Of a stretch of DNA of 64,000 nucleotides, positions 9,214 to 17,587 are shown piece after piece; the first letter of the stretch is position 1, and each line of letters begins with the position of its first letter. The translations under genes were made by a program, and so were the position numbers. Where the stretch lies: the NCBI GenBank assembly GCA_045110475.1, contig JBGCGC010000139.1:1-64000 (forward strand), written 5' to 3'. Under the pieces are notes generated by a model. The model made no database searches. It saw nothing but the letters and a program-made list of their open reading frames with translations, and had not been told where the DNA came from. The stretch is from Granulosicoccus sp045110475 (GTDB lineage: Bacteria > Pseudomonadota > Gammaproteobacteria > Granulosicoccales > Granulosicoccaceae).

Positions 9214-9235
9214 ACGGGCTCCGTTAAGAGCCCGT
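9214..9235 (-). terminator. Terminator-like hairpin between dctP and dctQM
   Basis: An 8-bp perfect stem (ACGGGCTC/GAGCCCGT) with a 6-nt loop. On the plus strand it is followed at once by seven T; on the minus strand by TAC and then five T. On the minus strand it could partly terminate transcripts after dctP, giving more binding protein than permease. Confidence 0.55.
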
Positions 9236-9284
9236 TTTTTTGCTGAAGACCTGGTTCAATTGTTACAACAGAAGAACGTGCACG

Positions 9285-9450
9285 CTAGGAGTCTGCGCGG
9301 TAGAAAATACCGTCGCGAGAGCAGTCCCAATTCGAGTCAGTTTTATCGCTCATTTGAGGCGCTTAGTGAGCCTAAGTAACGAAAATGAGCGGTAAAACTG
9401 GCCGAAGTGGGGCTGTTCGCAGCAGGGATTTTCTGCCGCGCAGACTCCTG
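9285..9450 (+). repeat. Long palindromic element, family 1, copy 2 (complete)
   Basis: A 166-bp imperfect inverted repeat. The left arm begins AGGAGTCTGCGCGG and the right arm is its complement; AGAAAAT, AGTTTTA and CGCTCATTT blocks pair further in, leaving a small central loop. It matches copy 1 in reversed orientation but lacks the 15-nt GC-rich module, and the missing module is absent from both arms, so pairing is kept. It ends 7 bp from the dctP stop codon. No ORF of note lies inside. Confidence 0.85.
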
Positions 9451-9457
9451 GTTGACG

Positions 9458-10555
9458 TTATTTCAACGTGTCGGCATGTGCTTTACCCAGACTTGCGTTT
9501 GAAGCCTGTGCACCAGCCCAGAATGGAACTGCGATATCAGCGAAATCTTTTTGAGACTGCCAGACTTCTGCGAAGAACTCGTTTTCATCTGCTGCAGCTT
9601 GCAAGGCGTTCTTGGCAGCTGCCATGTATTCAGTGAAGTAATCAGCTGGTGTGTCTTCAAGGATAACGCCTTCGTTGTCTGTCAGATTCTTCAGCGCTTT
9701 ACCGTTTTCGTAAATACGGTAGGACATTGATTTGCTTAATGATGCATTTGCAGCTACTTCCAGAGCCTTTTTCTCAAGATCGGAAAGGTCGTTATAGACA
9801 TCAAGGTTCAAGTACATATCGGCGTTTACGACAACCTGATGCAAGCCTTGAAGATAGTAGTGCTTAAGAACTTTCTGGAATCCGAAAACCGAATCGGGCT
9901 TGGGGCAGCACCATTCTGCTGCGTCGATTGTGCCTTTTTCCAGCGCTGGCAGGATGTCACCACCGCCCATTGCAACGGCAGGTACACCGATATCGGCGTA
10001 GGCTGCGCCAACCATGCCCGGAGGCGCGCGGAAACGCATCTTGCGGAAGTCTTCCATAGACTCGATTGGCTTGGGGAACCAGCCTAATGCTTCAGGGCCA
10101 ACCGGCTGTAACATGAATCCCTTGACGTTCACACCCATTTCGTCCCAAAGACGATCATAAAGCTCTTTACCACCGCCAAACTGGAACCAGCTAAGGAAGG
10201 CGATGTTGTCCATACCGACACCTGCACCCGCAACCGGTGCTCCGAAGAGGTTTGCTGCAACGTGCTTGCCACCCCAGTAGTGTGTCCATGCAAAACCCGC
10301 TTCGACAAGGCCTGCATCTACCGCGTCCATGATGTCGCGGGGCCCGACAACAGCGCCAGCAGGCAGCACTTCTATTTGCAATGAACCGCTTGTCAGATCA
10401 GAGACGTCTTGCGCAAATGCCTCTAGCATGACCACTTCATCTGCTGTGTTTGGCAAAACCGACTGAACCCGAATGGTTGTCGTTTCGGCGGACACGGTGC
10501 CAACCGCCATTGCTACACTCAAAGCAGTTGCTCCGAGAAGATGTGTAAATTTCAT
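9458..10555 (-). CDS. dctP: TRAP transporter periplasmic substrate-binding protein
   Basis: 365 residues, DctP family. The start is the ATG at 10555, which has a strong GGAGGA ribosome site just upstream; a longer reading from 10606 has no such support. The signal peptide runs to about residue 23 (GTVSA cleavage). The mature protein shows the family's LPAGAVVGPRDIMDAV region, the conserved FRKMRFRAPP strand with its carboxylate-binding Arg, and the WCCPKPDSVFGF segment seen in alpha-keto-acid binders such as TakP. It captures substrate, probably an organic acid, for DctQM. A perfect 20-bp palindrome lies about 150 bp upstream. Confidence 0.92.
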   Translation of the reverse strand: MKFTHLLGATALSVAMAVGTVSAETTTIRVQSVLPNTADEVVMLEAFAQDVSDLTSGSLQIEVLPAGAVVGPRDIMDAVDAGLVEAGFAWTHYWGGKHVAANLFGAPVAGAGVGMDNIAFLSWFQFGGGKELYDRLWDEMGVNVKGFMLQPVGPEALGWFPKPIESMEDFRKMRFRAPPGMVGAAYADIGVPAVAMGGGDILPALEKGTIDAAEWCCPKPDSVFGFQKVLKHYYLQGLHQVVVNADMYLNLDVYNDLSDLEKKALEVAANASLSKSMSYRIYENGKALKNLTDNEGVILEDTPADYFTEYMAAAKNALQAAADENEFFAEVWQSQKDFADIAVPFWAGAQASNASLGKAHADTLK

Positions 10556-10979
10556 AGTTCCTCCAGGGAAGTATCTAGTGAGAGAGGTGATGGTTATGCC
10601 CGGCAACCGCGCACTTGGTCTTGCCTCTATTTAATAGTGAATTGCTTTTTTTTGAGTCGATGCACTTATCGGATTGACTGGGAGTGTGAGCCCGCACAGG
10701 ACAACTGTCGAATTCGACAGTTAATGACACGAAGGGTCAGGTTGTCCGAGACACCAAGCGCCTTGAGCAGTGGCGTGCACATTCAGTTTTCTCCAATTGG
10801 GTGATCGGGATGATGCCTTTGCACAGGCAGCTATCCTGTAACCACAGTCGCAAGTCTCACACTCGGTGATAATTGACGGCTGTGCGTACCAAGTCCGATA
10901 GGTCCGGTAGTGAGACGTAGAGTCTCATTACCGGCGTTTCGTGTCAATTGGGAAAAGGTCTTCTGACGAACCAGATGAG
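10556..10979. other. Intergenic region upstream of dctP
   Basis: 424 bp between dctP and the DUF1501 gene, both on the minus strand. It must hold the dctP promoter. The one clear signal is the palindrome at 10703-10722. No gene was found in the rest. Confidence 0.5.
10703..10722. promoter_or_regulatory. Perfect 20-bp palindrome, candidate operator for dctP
   Basis: AACTGTCGAATTCGACAGTT is identical to its own reverse complement. Its size and symmetry fit a dimeric transcription factor site, and its place about 150 bp before dctP suggests control of the TRAP operon. No regulator gene is adjacent, so the binding protein is unknown. Confidence 0.5.
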
Positions 10980-12341
10980 TTAGGCCATGAAGTCCAGATT
11001 TCGGGTACTGAAGTTCTGCAAAGTGGGAAGCACATCATTGATCTGATGTTCCTGCAGGCCGACCCAGTCGAGCAGTGTCGCGGCGTACTGTGTAGCCGAG
11101 AGGGTGGGTAAAATTCTGCCCCGATTCACAGAATCTGGTCCATTGAGCTCCAGCGATGGCAACGTGCCGAATATCTCGCCACCCTTGACCGCACCACCCA
11201 TCGCCATGAGATGGTTGCCCCAACCATGATCAGTGCCGTCCCCGTTGGATAACAAGGACCGCCCAAAATCCGAGGCGGTAAATGCGGTCACGTTTTCACT
11301 TTGACCCAGCGCATCCATTTTGCCCTGAAAATAACTCATCGCATCAGCGAGTTGTGCAAATAGCTCAGGTTGCTCTCGGCTCTGGTTGTCATGAACATCA
11401 AAGCCGCCCATGGTGACGTAGAAAATCTGCCTCCGGAGGCCAAGGGTGTCTTTGGCAGCAATGATCTGAGCGACCATACTCAGTTTTTCAGCCAGAGGAT
11501 TCTCAGCTGGCGCATCGTCGAACATGGCAGCATTGCCTTCCAGCGCCAGCCCCAATTCAGTGGTCACTGACATGGCCCTCTTCTGCAGGTCGGCATAGGC
11601 ACTGGAGATGACGTGCCGACGGGGCAAGTCGAGCACGCGGGCGAATGCGTCGGCACGCGGTAGTTGCCAGTTATTGTAGGGATCAAGACCCTGATATTTC
11701 AGGGCGCCAACCTCTGTCATTGTAAAGGGGCGCCGTGTGGCACCTGTTTGCCAGTAGTTTGAGCCTGCCAGTGAAATGGACGTGAGGTAGTCATTGTTCT
11801 GATAACCTTCCAGATAGTTGACAGCCTTCGCGCCCCAGCCTTCTATTTCGCTGCCTCGCCCCTGAAGCTGCTGCCACTGAATGGACTGGTCACTGTGAGA
11901 AAACAGTTGCGCTGGCAGGGCAACGGCGTTGTTTTCGTATTGTTCCACGGTAGTCGGTTCAATCAGCGTGCCGACGTTGGCTATCATCGCCAGTCTGCCT
12001 TCATCGTAGAGCGGCTGCAGGGAAGCAGCGCTACGGTGGAGTCCAACAGGTGCAGAACCTCCGTTTAATGAAATGAGCTGGTCGTAGCCCACTGCAAGAT
12101 TTCCGCGTGAATCAGTAAACGCCTGATGCTCGTAAGTTCCCGTGGGCACCATGAGACTAAAGCCATCGCATCCGCCTTCCAGGTAGATGCAAACGAGAGC
12201 GCGATAACCATCGCCTGAGTCTTGTGTGGTCTCTGCACCGTAGGCTAGGGTTTGAAACGGGTTGCCTGATAACGCAAGACCGGCACCTACCATTGTCTGG
12301 CTGCCAACTTTTAAAAAACGCCTGCGGCTGAATTTGTTCAT
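10980..12341 (-). CDS. DUF1501 protein with twin-arginine signal
   Basis: 453 residues. The N-terminus has a Tat signal (SRRRFLKVG, residues 5-13) followed by a hydrophobic stretch, so it is exported folded. The body shows the DUF1501 pattern, distantly related to sulfatase/alkaline-phosphatase-fold proteins: CIYLEGGCDG, VGLHRSA, GGFDVHDNQ and ASDFGRSL. DUF1501 genes almost always pair with DUF1800 genes, and here the DUF1800 gene lies 79 bp upstream on the same strand. The biochemical role is not established. Confidence 0.88.
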   Translation of the reverse strand: MNKFSRRRFLKVGSQTMVGAGLALSGNPFQTLAYGAETTQDSGDGYRALVCIYLEGGCDGFSLMVPTGTYEHQAFTDSRGNLAVGYDQLISLNGGSAPVGLHRSAASLQPLYDEGRLAMIANVGTLIEPTTVEQYENNAVALPAQLFSHSDQSIQWQQLQGRGSEIEGWGAKAVNYLEGYQNNDYLTSISLAGSNYWQTGATRRPFTMTEVGALKYQGLDPYNNWQLPRADAFARVLDLPRRHVISSAYADLQKRAMSVTTELGLALEGNAAMFDDAPAENPLAEKLSMVAQIIAAKDTLGLRRQIFYVTMGGFDVHDNQSREQPELFAQLADAMSYFQGKMDALGQSENVTAFTASDFGRSLLSNGDGTDHGWGNHLMAMGGAVKGGEIFGTLPSLELNGPDSVNRGRILPTLSATQYAATLLDWVGLQEHQINDVLPTLQNFSTRNLDFMA

Positions 12342-12420
12342 AGTGATGTTTTATTTTTATTATTATTTTTTTCTAGAGACTGCAGGCTAATAAGTTTTCA
12401 ATGTCATAAATTATCCAAAG

Positions 12421-14109
12421 CTACAGCTGTAGTGCGGCTTCAGGAGATGAGACAATCAAATAGATTGCCTCGACGACCCGTTGAGATGCTGCGCCAGTAT
12501 GGTCTCTGGCATCCATAAGCTGATTGACCTCATAGCGAAGTTCTGGTGACATCCGACCTCCAAGCAAAATCAAATCCAGATGGTCCAGCAAGGCATCACG
12601 ATCAGGTTCGAGGTCCATCTCCTTGTCGATATCGATAGCGATGCGTCTTCCGTCGCTATCGTTCTTGAAATTGTGAGACCAGATCGTACTGGCTAGTAGT
12701 CGTCCTGTTACCTTGATAATGGATGTTTCATCCATGATCTGAAACTCGGGAGATACAAGTCCTCTATCGCGAATCTCTCCAGGCTGGCTGTAATCAGGAC
12801 GAAAAAAATTGAATACTGAGGGTGAGTGAAGCGGTGCCTGACCAAGTTCATTTTCTACCCAAGCGTAGTTGAATTCTGACGGAATGACGTCTGGTTCGAA
12901 TGCCCTCCAGACTTGCGTCATTCTTATCAGCGGTTCCTTGAGTTTGCCAAAGGTGTCGGGAGCGGTAAGGTGTCCGCGTCGGGCCTCGCTGTGCATGAGG
13001 ATAGCCTTGATCGTGCTGGCTAGTGATCCACGTTCTCCTGCATGATTAAGATTGAACACGTTCGCGACATCCTGAACGTACTGTGTTGAAGGGTTGCTGG
13101 TTACCAGTCGCTGAATCAGCTGTCTGGATATGAAGGGGCCGACATTGGGATGATTAAAGATGTTGTCCAGAGCAGTAGTCAATTCTTGACGCGCGCTCAG
13201 ACCCGCCGCAATCTCCAGTCCGTTAAGCAACTTTTTTGAACCTGTGTCGTGGTAATCCTCCCATGGCACCATTGCTGAAATATAGTCTTTGTTTTGTGGC
13301 CATATAAAATGTTCAGCATTGGCAAAATGCCAGCCGGTGAAGACGCGGGCGAAATTTTCGATCGTTGTCTGATCATAGGCGGGGAGTGGAACGCCACCCT
13401 GATCAAGCTTGGGCGTCCCATCATCATTAAGCAACACCTGTCCAATGCTGAACAGTTGCAGTACTTCGCGTGCATAGTTTTCGTCTGGCTGTATGTTTTT
13501 TTCGAAATCCGGTTTCTGGTTGCCTTTCATACTGAGGTATTCGCCCATTACCGGATTCAGGGTCACTTCCTGCAGCAGGTCTCGATAATTGCCAAACGCA
13601 TGGCGTAATAAAATATCGTAGTAGTTGGCAAGGCCGAACTGTTCCTGTCCCAAACCACCAGCATCAGCTGAGACAACCAGAATCTGACTCAGCGCAAAGG
13701 CAACGCGTTGACGTAGCTGATCCTCAGCTTTTATGGCGTGTCGCCACCACACGTTCACATATTCGTTCCATTGATCGGGTCTGCCCGCTGCAAGTCCATC
13801 ACTCAGATAGGTTGCCGGCAACTGCATTTGTGCATCGATCCATGCTTCTGGGCCGGCTTTTCCGGCGTTTTCAATATCTTCAAGCCTCGCACCGAACGTT
13901 GCCTGTTCCAGCAAACGAAAGTTCTCTTTTGGGGTCAGCGGAACATTGGAGACCGCATTGGCAACTTCTGTTGCCGCCAGGGCCGGCGCTATCGCGGGCT
14001 CCTGGTTGCTGAGCGGGGTTGTGCCTCCTCCAGGTCCGGGTGCACAGCCGGTGACCAACAAAAAAAACGTGGCTGCAACAGTGAAGAGAGAAAATCGAAA
14101 AATGGTCAT
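12421..14109 (-). CDS. DUF1800 lipoprotein
   Basis: 562 residues. A lipoprotein signal ends in LVTGC (Cys22), so the protein should be lipid-anchored. The DUF1800 body has the characteristic start FRLLEQATFGA (about 63-73), a helical region with ENYAREVLQLFSIG, and FTGWHF. It is the partner of the following DUF1501 gene; the pair probably forms one exported unit of unknown function. A proline/glycine-rich linker follows the lipidated Cys. Confidence 0.88.
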   Translation of the reverse strand: MTIFRFSLFTVAATFFLLVTGCAPGPGGGTTPLSNQEPAIAPALAATEVANAVSNVPLTPKENFRLLEQATFGARLEDIENAGKAGPEAWIDAQMQLPATYLSDGLAAGRPDQWNEYVNVWWRHAIKAEDQLRQRVAFALSQILVVSADAGGLGQEQFGLANYYDILLRHAFGNYRDLLQEVTLNPVMGEYLSMKGNQKPDFEKNIQPDENYAREVLQLFSIGQVLLNDDGTPKLDQGGVPLPAYDQTTIENFARVFTGWHFANAEHFIWPQNKDYISAMVPWEDYHDTGSKKLLNGLEIAAGLSARQELTTALDNIFNHPNVGPFISRQLIQRLVTSNPSTQYVQDVANVFNLNHAGERGSLASTIKAILMHSEARRGHLTAPDTFGKLKEPLIRMTQVWRAFEPDVIPSEFNYAWVENELGQAPLHSPSVFNFFRPDYSQPGEIRDRGLVSPEFQIMDETSIIKVTGRLLASTIWSHNFKNDSDGRRIAIDIDKEMDLEPDRDALLDHLDLILLGGRMSPELRYEVNQLMDARDHTGAASQRVVEAIYLIVSSPEAALQL

Positions 14110-14292
14110 GCCCTTTGTACCGTAAGACTACAAGGGGCTTAACGGCAAGGGTTACACATTACGCAAGCAGATGATGCATGTGCTGTGATGCAATCAACTA
14201 TGCAGAAACGACAGTGTGATGCAGGTACCGTCAGGTTACTGCTTATTCATAAGGATTTTCAGCTCTATACAAACGCGGCGTGATTTGGCCCA

Positions 14293-15075
14293 CTAATCTT
14301 TACTACGGCCTTTGTAAGATCGCTGCGCGAATGCCAAGGCTTCCTCGTCCATCACAATGGTCGATTCTTCAAATCCCATATCGCTTAAATCCGAGGTATC
14401 GTCGAGCGATGAATCTGCATCTATCTTTGCAGGATTCTTATGGTTTTTGGTTGTGGCAGGCGTTGGGCTGACTGACATTTGAATGGTTGCATCCATAACT
14501 TCTGCGGAGAGCTGCGATGGTGAAATGGCTACCGTATCCGCATTGTCCAGATCGGTATCATCAATTTCGGGCGGTCTGATAGCTGCTTTTTTTTCCGCTG
14601 TATGTCGCGTTGAATTGGGCCTGCGGTTTTTGTCGGCACCAATATTTAACCGATTGCCAACTTCTACGATTTCCCGATCCTTTTGTTGAATAATCCGTTG
14701 CAAACGCTCGTGTGACTCGGCATGTTGCCGATTCAGTTCGATGGCTTCGGCACGGGCCTTTTGAATGTTGTTATCGTTTTTCTTTAGTGTATCGGTCAAC
14801 GCTCGGTTGGTTGCTTGTAGTGCCTTGATTTCATTAGCCAGTGACTGCAATTGTTCTTCCAGATTCTCTGCATCATCGCGTGCGGAGTTCTCCAGAGCCT
14901 GATAGCGTTCTTCCCATTTTTCATTGTTGTCCAGCATTTGACGCTTGTGTTTTGCGCGCTGCATCATCAGCCCGACAATCCAACCGAGCAGAGTTGCAAC
15001 GGCAACACAGATAAGTATCTCTGAGTACAAGGTAGTGGTGCTTAGGATCTGGCTAGCCAGCTGTTGCATATCCAT
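14293..15075 (-). CDS. Membrane-anchored coiled-coil protein of unknown function
   Basis: 260 residues, not recognised. One membrane segment (about residues 18-37, ending GLMMQRAK) is followed by a long heptad-like coiled coil (about 45-140, rich in E, Q, K and L), then an acidic, low-complexity C-terminal half with Ser/Thr/Asp. Its ATG overlaps the stop codon of the upstream OmpA-domain gene (TAATG), which points to coupled translation and a shared job, perhaps in the envelope. No catalytic motif is visible. Confidence 0.7.
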   Translation of the reverse strand: MDMQQLASQILSTTTLYSEILICVAVATLLGWIVGLMMQRAKHKRQMLDNNEKWEERYQALENSARDDAENLEEQLQSLANEIKALQATNRALTDTLKKNDNNIQKARAEAIELNRQHAESHERLQRIIQQKDREIVEVGNRLNIGADKNRRPNSTRHTAEKKAAIRPPEIDDTDLDNADTVAISPSQLSAEVMDATIQMSVSPTPATTKNHKNPAKIDADSSLDDTSDLSDMGFEESTIVMDEEALAFAQRSYKGRSKD

Positions 15076-17426
15076 TAGAATTTGAACTCTATTCGGCGAT
15101 TTGCCGCTCGCCCAAGGGCGGTACGGTTACTGGCAATCGGTATCTCTTCACCAAAACCTTTGGCTCGAAGCATAAATACCGATACCCCTCGATCAATAAG
15201 ATAGCTGCGTACGGCGGTAGCGCGCGCAAGGCTCAATTCAAGGTTGATCTCACTACTCCCAGTGGAGTCAGTGTGTCCTTCGATAGAAACGATTGTGTCC
15301 GGGAAAGACATCAGCACATCAGCAATCTGGTCCAGAACAGGCCTGCTTTCTTCGGTTAGAACGTTACTGCTGGATTCAAATCGTATTCGGAGTGAAGGCA
15401 GATCAGCGAGTGCTTGCCGAAGCTCCTCATTGCTTTGCTGATCTTTATCCTGAAGGGCGTTCGCTGGATCTTCAGCAACTTTGGCTTCAGCGGCGATTCG
15501 TTCTTCTTCAGCGGCTTTGGCTTCAGCGGCGATCCGCGCTTCTTCGGCCGCTTTGGCTTCAGCGGCGATCCGCGCGTCTTCTGCGGCTTGGGCCTCTGCG
15601 ACGATTCGCGCTTCTTCGGCGGCCTTGGCTTCAGCGGCGATCCGTTCTTCTTCGGCAGCCTTGGCTTCAGCGGCGATCCGTTCTTCTTCGGCAGCCTTGG
15701 CTTCAGCGGCGATTCGTTCTTCTTCGGCAGCCTTGGCTTCAGCGGCGATTCGTTCTTCTTCTGCGGCTTTGGCTTCAGCGGCGATCCGTGCTTCTTCGGC
15801 AGCTTTGGCTTCAGCCGCGATTCGTGCTTCTTCTGCGGCTTTGGCTTCAGCCGCGATTCGTGCTTCTTCGGCGGCTTTGGCTTCAGCCACGATCCGTGCT
15901 TCTTCGGCAGCTTTGGCTTCAGCCGCGATCCGCGCTTCTTCTGCGGCTTTAACTTCAGAGGCGATCCGTGCTTCTTCTGCGGCCTTGGCTTCAGCGGCGA
16001 TCCGTTCTTCTTCTGCGGCCTTGGCTTCAGCGGCGATCCGTTCTTCTTCTGCGGCTTTGGCCTCAGCGGCGATCCGCGCTTCTTCTGCGGCCTTGGCTTC
16101 AGCCGCAATTCGTGCTTCTTCGGCAGCTTTGGCTTCAGCGGCGATCCGTTTTTCTTCGGCAGCTTTGGCTTCAGCCGCGATCCGCGCTTCTTCTGCGGCT
16201 TTGGCTTCAGCGGCGATCCGTGCTTCTTCTGCGGCTTTGGCTTCAGCGGCGATCCGTGCTTCTTCGGCGGCCTTGGCTTCAGCGGCGATTCGTTCTTCTT
16301 CGGCGGCTTTGGCTTCAGCCGCGATTCGTTCTTCTTCGGCGGCCTTCTCTTCAGCCGCGATTCGCGCTTCTTCAGCAACTTTTAATTCGGCTGCTTGATT
16401 CGTATTCCCAACGGCTCCCGGTATTGTATTCTCACCAGCAGCATCAGTTGATGATGCCAACTGAAGCGACTCGTCAATCGATATACGCTCTATGATTGAG
16501 TAACTGCCCAGACTGGAAAGCGCCTTGTTGATGATGGCATCGTGCGTCTGACGGTCGGGTGCAACACCGGACAACGTTATCTGACGATCGACAATCTCAA
16601 GGTTTGCTTCACGAAGAGACGCCATGTCGGGCACGAGATTTTCTATCGCCGTGAACCAGCCCGATTGAGATGTGGCACTGTCGACAACAATGCCGTTGCT
16701 AACGACGTCGACTCCAAAGCGATTCATTGCACTCTCAATCAAAGACGCTGGATCGTCCTCAGGTGAAAGAACACCCGTGACCGACAGGGTATCGCCGACA
16801 ACTCGCAACGTGATGGACGGCAATGTTTTACCGTCTGTAGTGATAGCGTCCTGACTATCAGTGGTGTCGGTATTTGCGTTGACCGGTTCAGCATCAACGT
16901 TGTTGTGTGCATTTTGTTTGCTGTTGGTGCCTGCAGTGGTGGATTCAGATGATGCTTGCCCGTTGACCGCGAGTTGATTGTCAAGTCGAAGCGGCACAGG
17001 CACGGAATCAATGCCATCTTGCTCAGGCAGTATCTGGATTTGCGATTCAATTCTCGGCAAGTCGTCAGACAATTCAGCGACACTGAGTCGATCACGGATA
17101 GAGAAGACACCTGTATGGACACCCAGCGAACTGACGATGGCGCGTCTGGCTTCCTCGTCGGCGACTTCGCCCGACAGCGTTGCCGTAAAACCCTTGAAAC
17201 TCACACCGATGGGTGCTTTACTGACGTCGAAAACACTTCGCACTACGGCGGTTTTTTGCTTTTGCTCAAAACGCGGCATGGCGAAAGTAACAGCCGCCCA
17301 GCACAGCGCCGCAGCCCCGATCAGCCATATGAGCGCCCAAACCAGAGCAGATCCGTCACTTCTTTTGATGGTGTTGTGGATGATCAATTTGTCGATGCCG
17401 GCACGTTTGATGACCTCAGTAGGCAA
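15075..17426 (-). CDS. OmpA-domain envelope protein with 25 tandem 12-residue repeats
   Basis: 783 residues. Order: cytoplasmic start, one membrane segment (about 29-50), periplasmic BON-like segments (for example FKGFTATLSGEVADEEARR), a 300-residue repeat of AEEARIAAEAKA-type units, and a C-terminal OmpA-like peptidoglycan-binding domain (RIRFESSS, IEGHTDSTG, LSLARATAVRSYL, ANRRIEF). It would link the inner membrane to peptidoglycan through a very long, TolA-like helix. The reading begins at TTG (17426), directly after an in-frame stop; no ATG lies before the membrane segment and no strong ribosome site is seen, so the start is uncertain. It is coupled to the next gene by TAATG. Confidence 0.82.
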   Translation of the reverse strand: MPTEVIKRAGIDKLIIHNTIKRSDGSALVWALIWLIGAAALCWAAVTFAMPRFEQKQKTAVVRSVFDVSKAPIGVSFKGFTATLSGEVADEEARRAIVSSLGVHTGVFSIRDRLSVAELSDDLPRIESQIQILPEQDGIDSVPVPLRLDNQLAVNGQASSESTTAGTNSKQNAHNNVDAEPVNANTDTTDSQDAITTDGKTLPSITLRVVGDTLSVTGVLSPEDDPASLIESAMNRFGVDVVSNGIVVDSATSQSGWFTAIENLVPDMASLREANLEIVDRQITLSGVAPDRQTHDAIINKALSSLGSYSIIERISIDESLQLASSTDAAGENTIPGAVGNTNQAAELKVAEEARIAAEEKAAEEERIAAEAKAAEEERIAAEAKAAEEARIAAEAKAAEEARIAAEAKAAEEARIAAEAKAAEEKRIAAEAKAAEEARIAAEAKAAEEARIAAEAKAAEEERIAAEAKAAEEERIAAEAKAAEEARIASEVKAAEEARIAAEAKAAEEARIVAEAKAAEEARIAAEAKAAEEARIAAEAKAAEEARIAAEAKAAEEERIAAEAKAAEEERIAAEAKAAEEERIAAEAKAAEEERIAAEAKAAEEARIVAEAQAAEDARIAAEAKAAEEARIAAEAKAAEEERIAAEAKVAEDPANALQDKDQQSNEELRQALADLPSLRIRFESSSNVLTEESRPVLDQIADVLMSFPDTIVSIEGHTDSTGSSEINLELSLARATAVRSYLIDRGVSVFMLRAKGFGEEIPIASNRTALGRAANRRIEFKF
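15477..16376 (-). repeat. 25 tandem 36-bp repeats inside the OmpA-domain gene
   Basis: 900 bp exactly divisible into 25 units of 36 bp, each coding for AEE(A/E/K)RIAAEAKA or a close variant. Units differ mainly at the fourth residue (Ala or Glu, once Lys) and by a few synonymous changes. No stop codons arise in several antisense frames, so large false ORFs appear here. Confidence 0.95.
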
Positions 17427-17587
17427 CCGGGGTCAATAAGGTGATGTGGGTGTGCTGTGTGATCCAGATTATACGCCAGTGCTGGCATGGAAAAAGCGCT
17501 GGATTTTTGTCACTGTATGCATTTGCGTTGGATGCATGTCGCAAATTCGGTACGATCAACGACTGTGAACGAGAAAATACGCTAACC

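Noticed and set aside
15477..16376. CRISPR-like array
   Set aside because: The units are contiguous with no spacers and keep a protein reading frame, so this is a coding tandem repeat.
15293..16495. Several long plus-strand and minus-strand ORFs (up to 340 codons) opposite or out of frame with the OmpA-domain gene
   Set aside because: They arise because the 36-bp repeat has no stop codons in several frames; their low-complexity products (FGFSGDP, ALASAAIRSS, LKPKPQKK types) have no start signals or family features.
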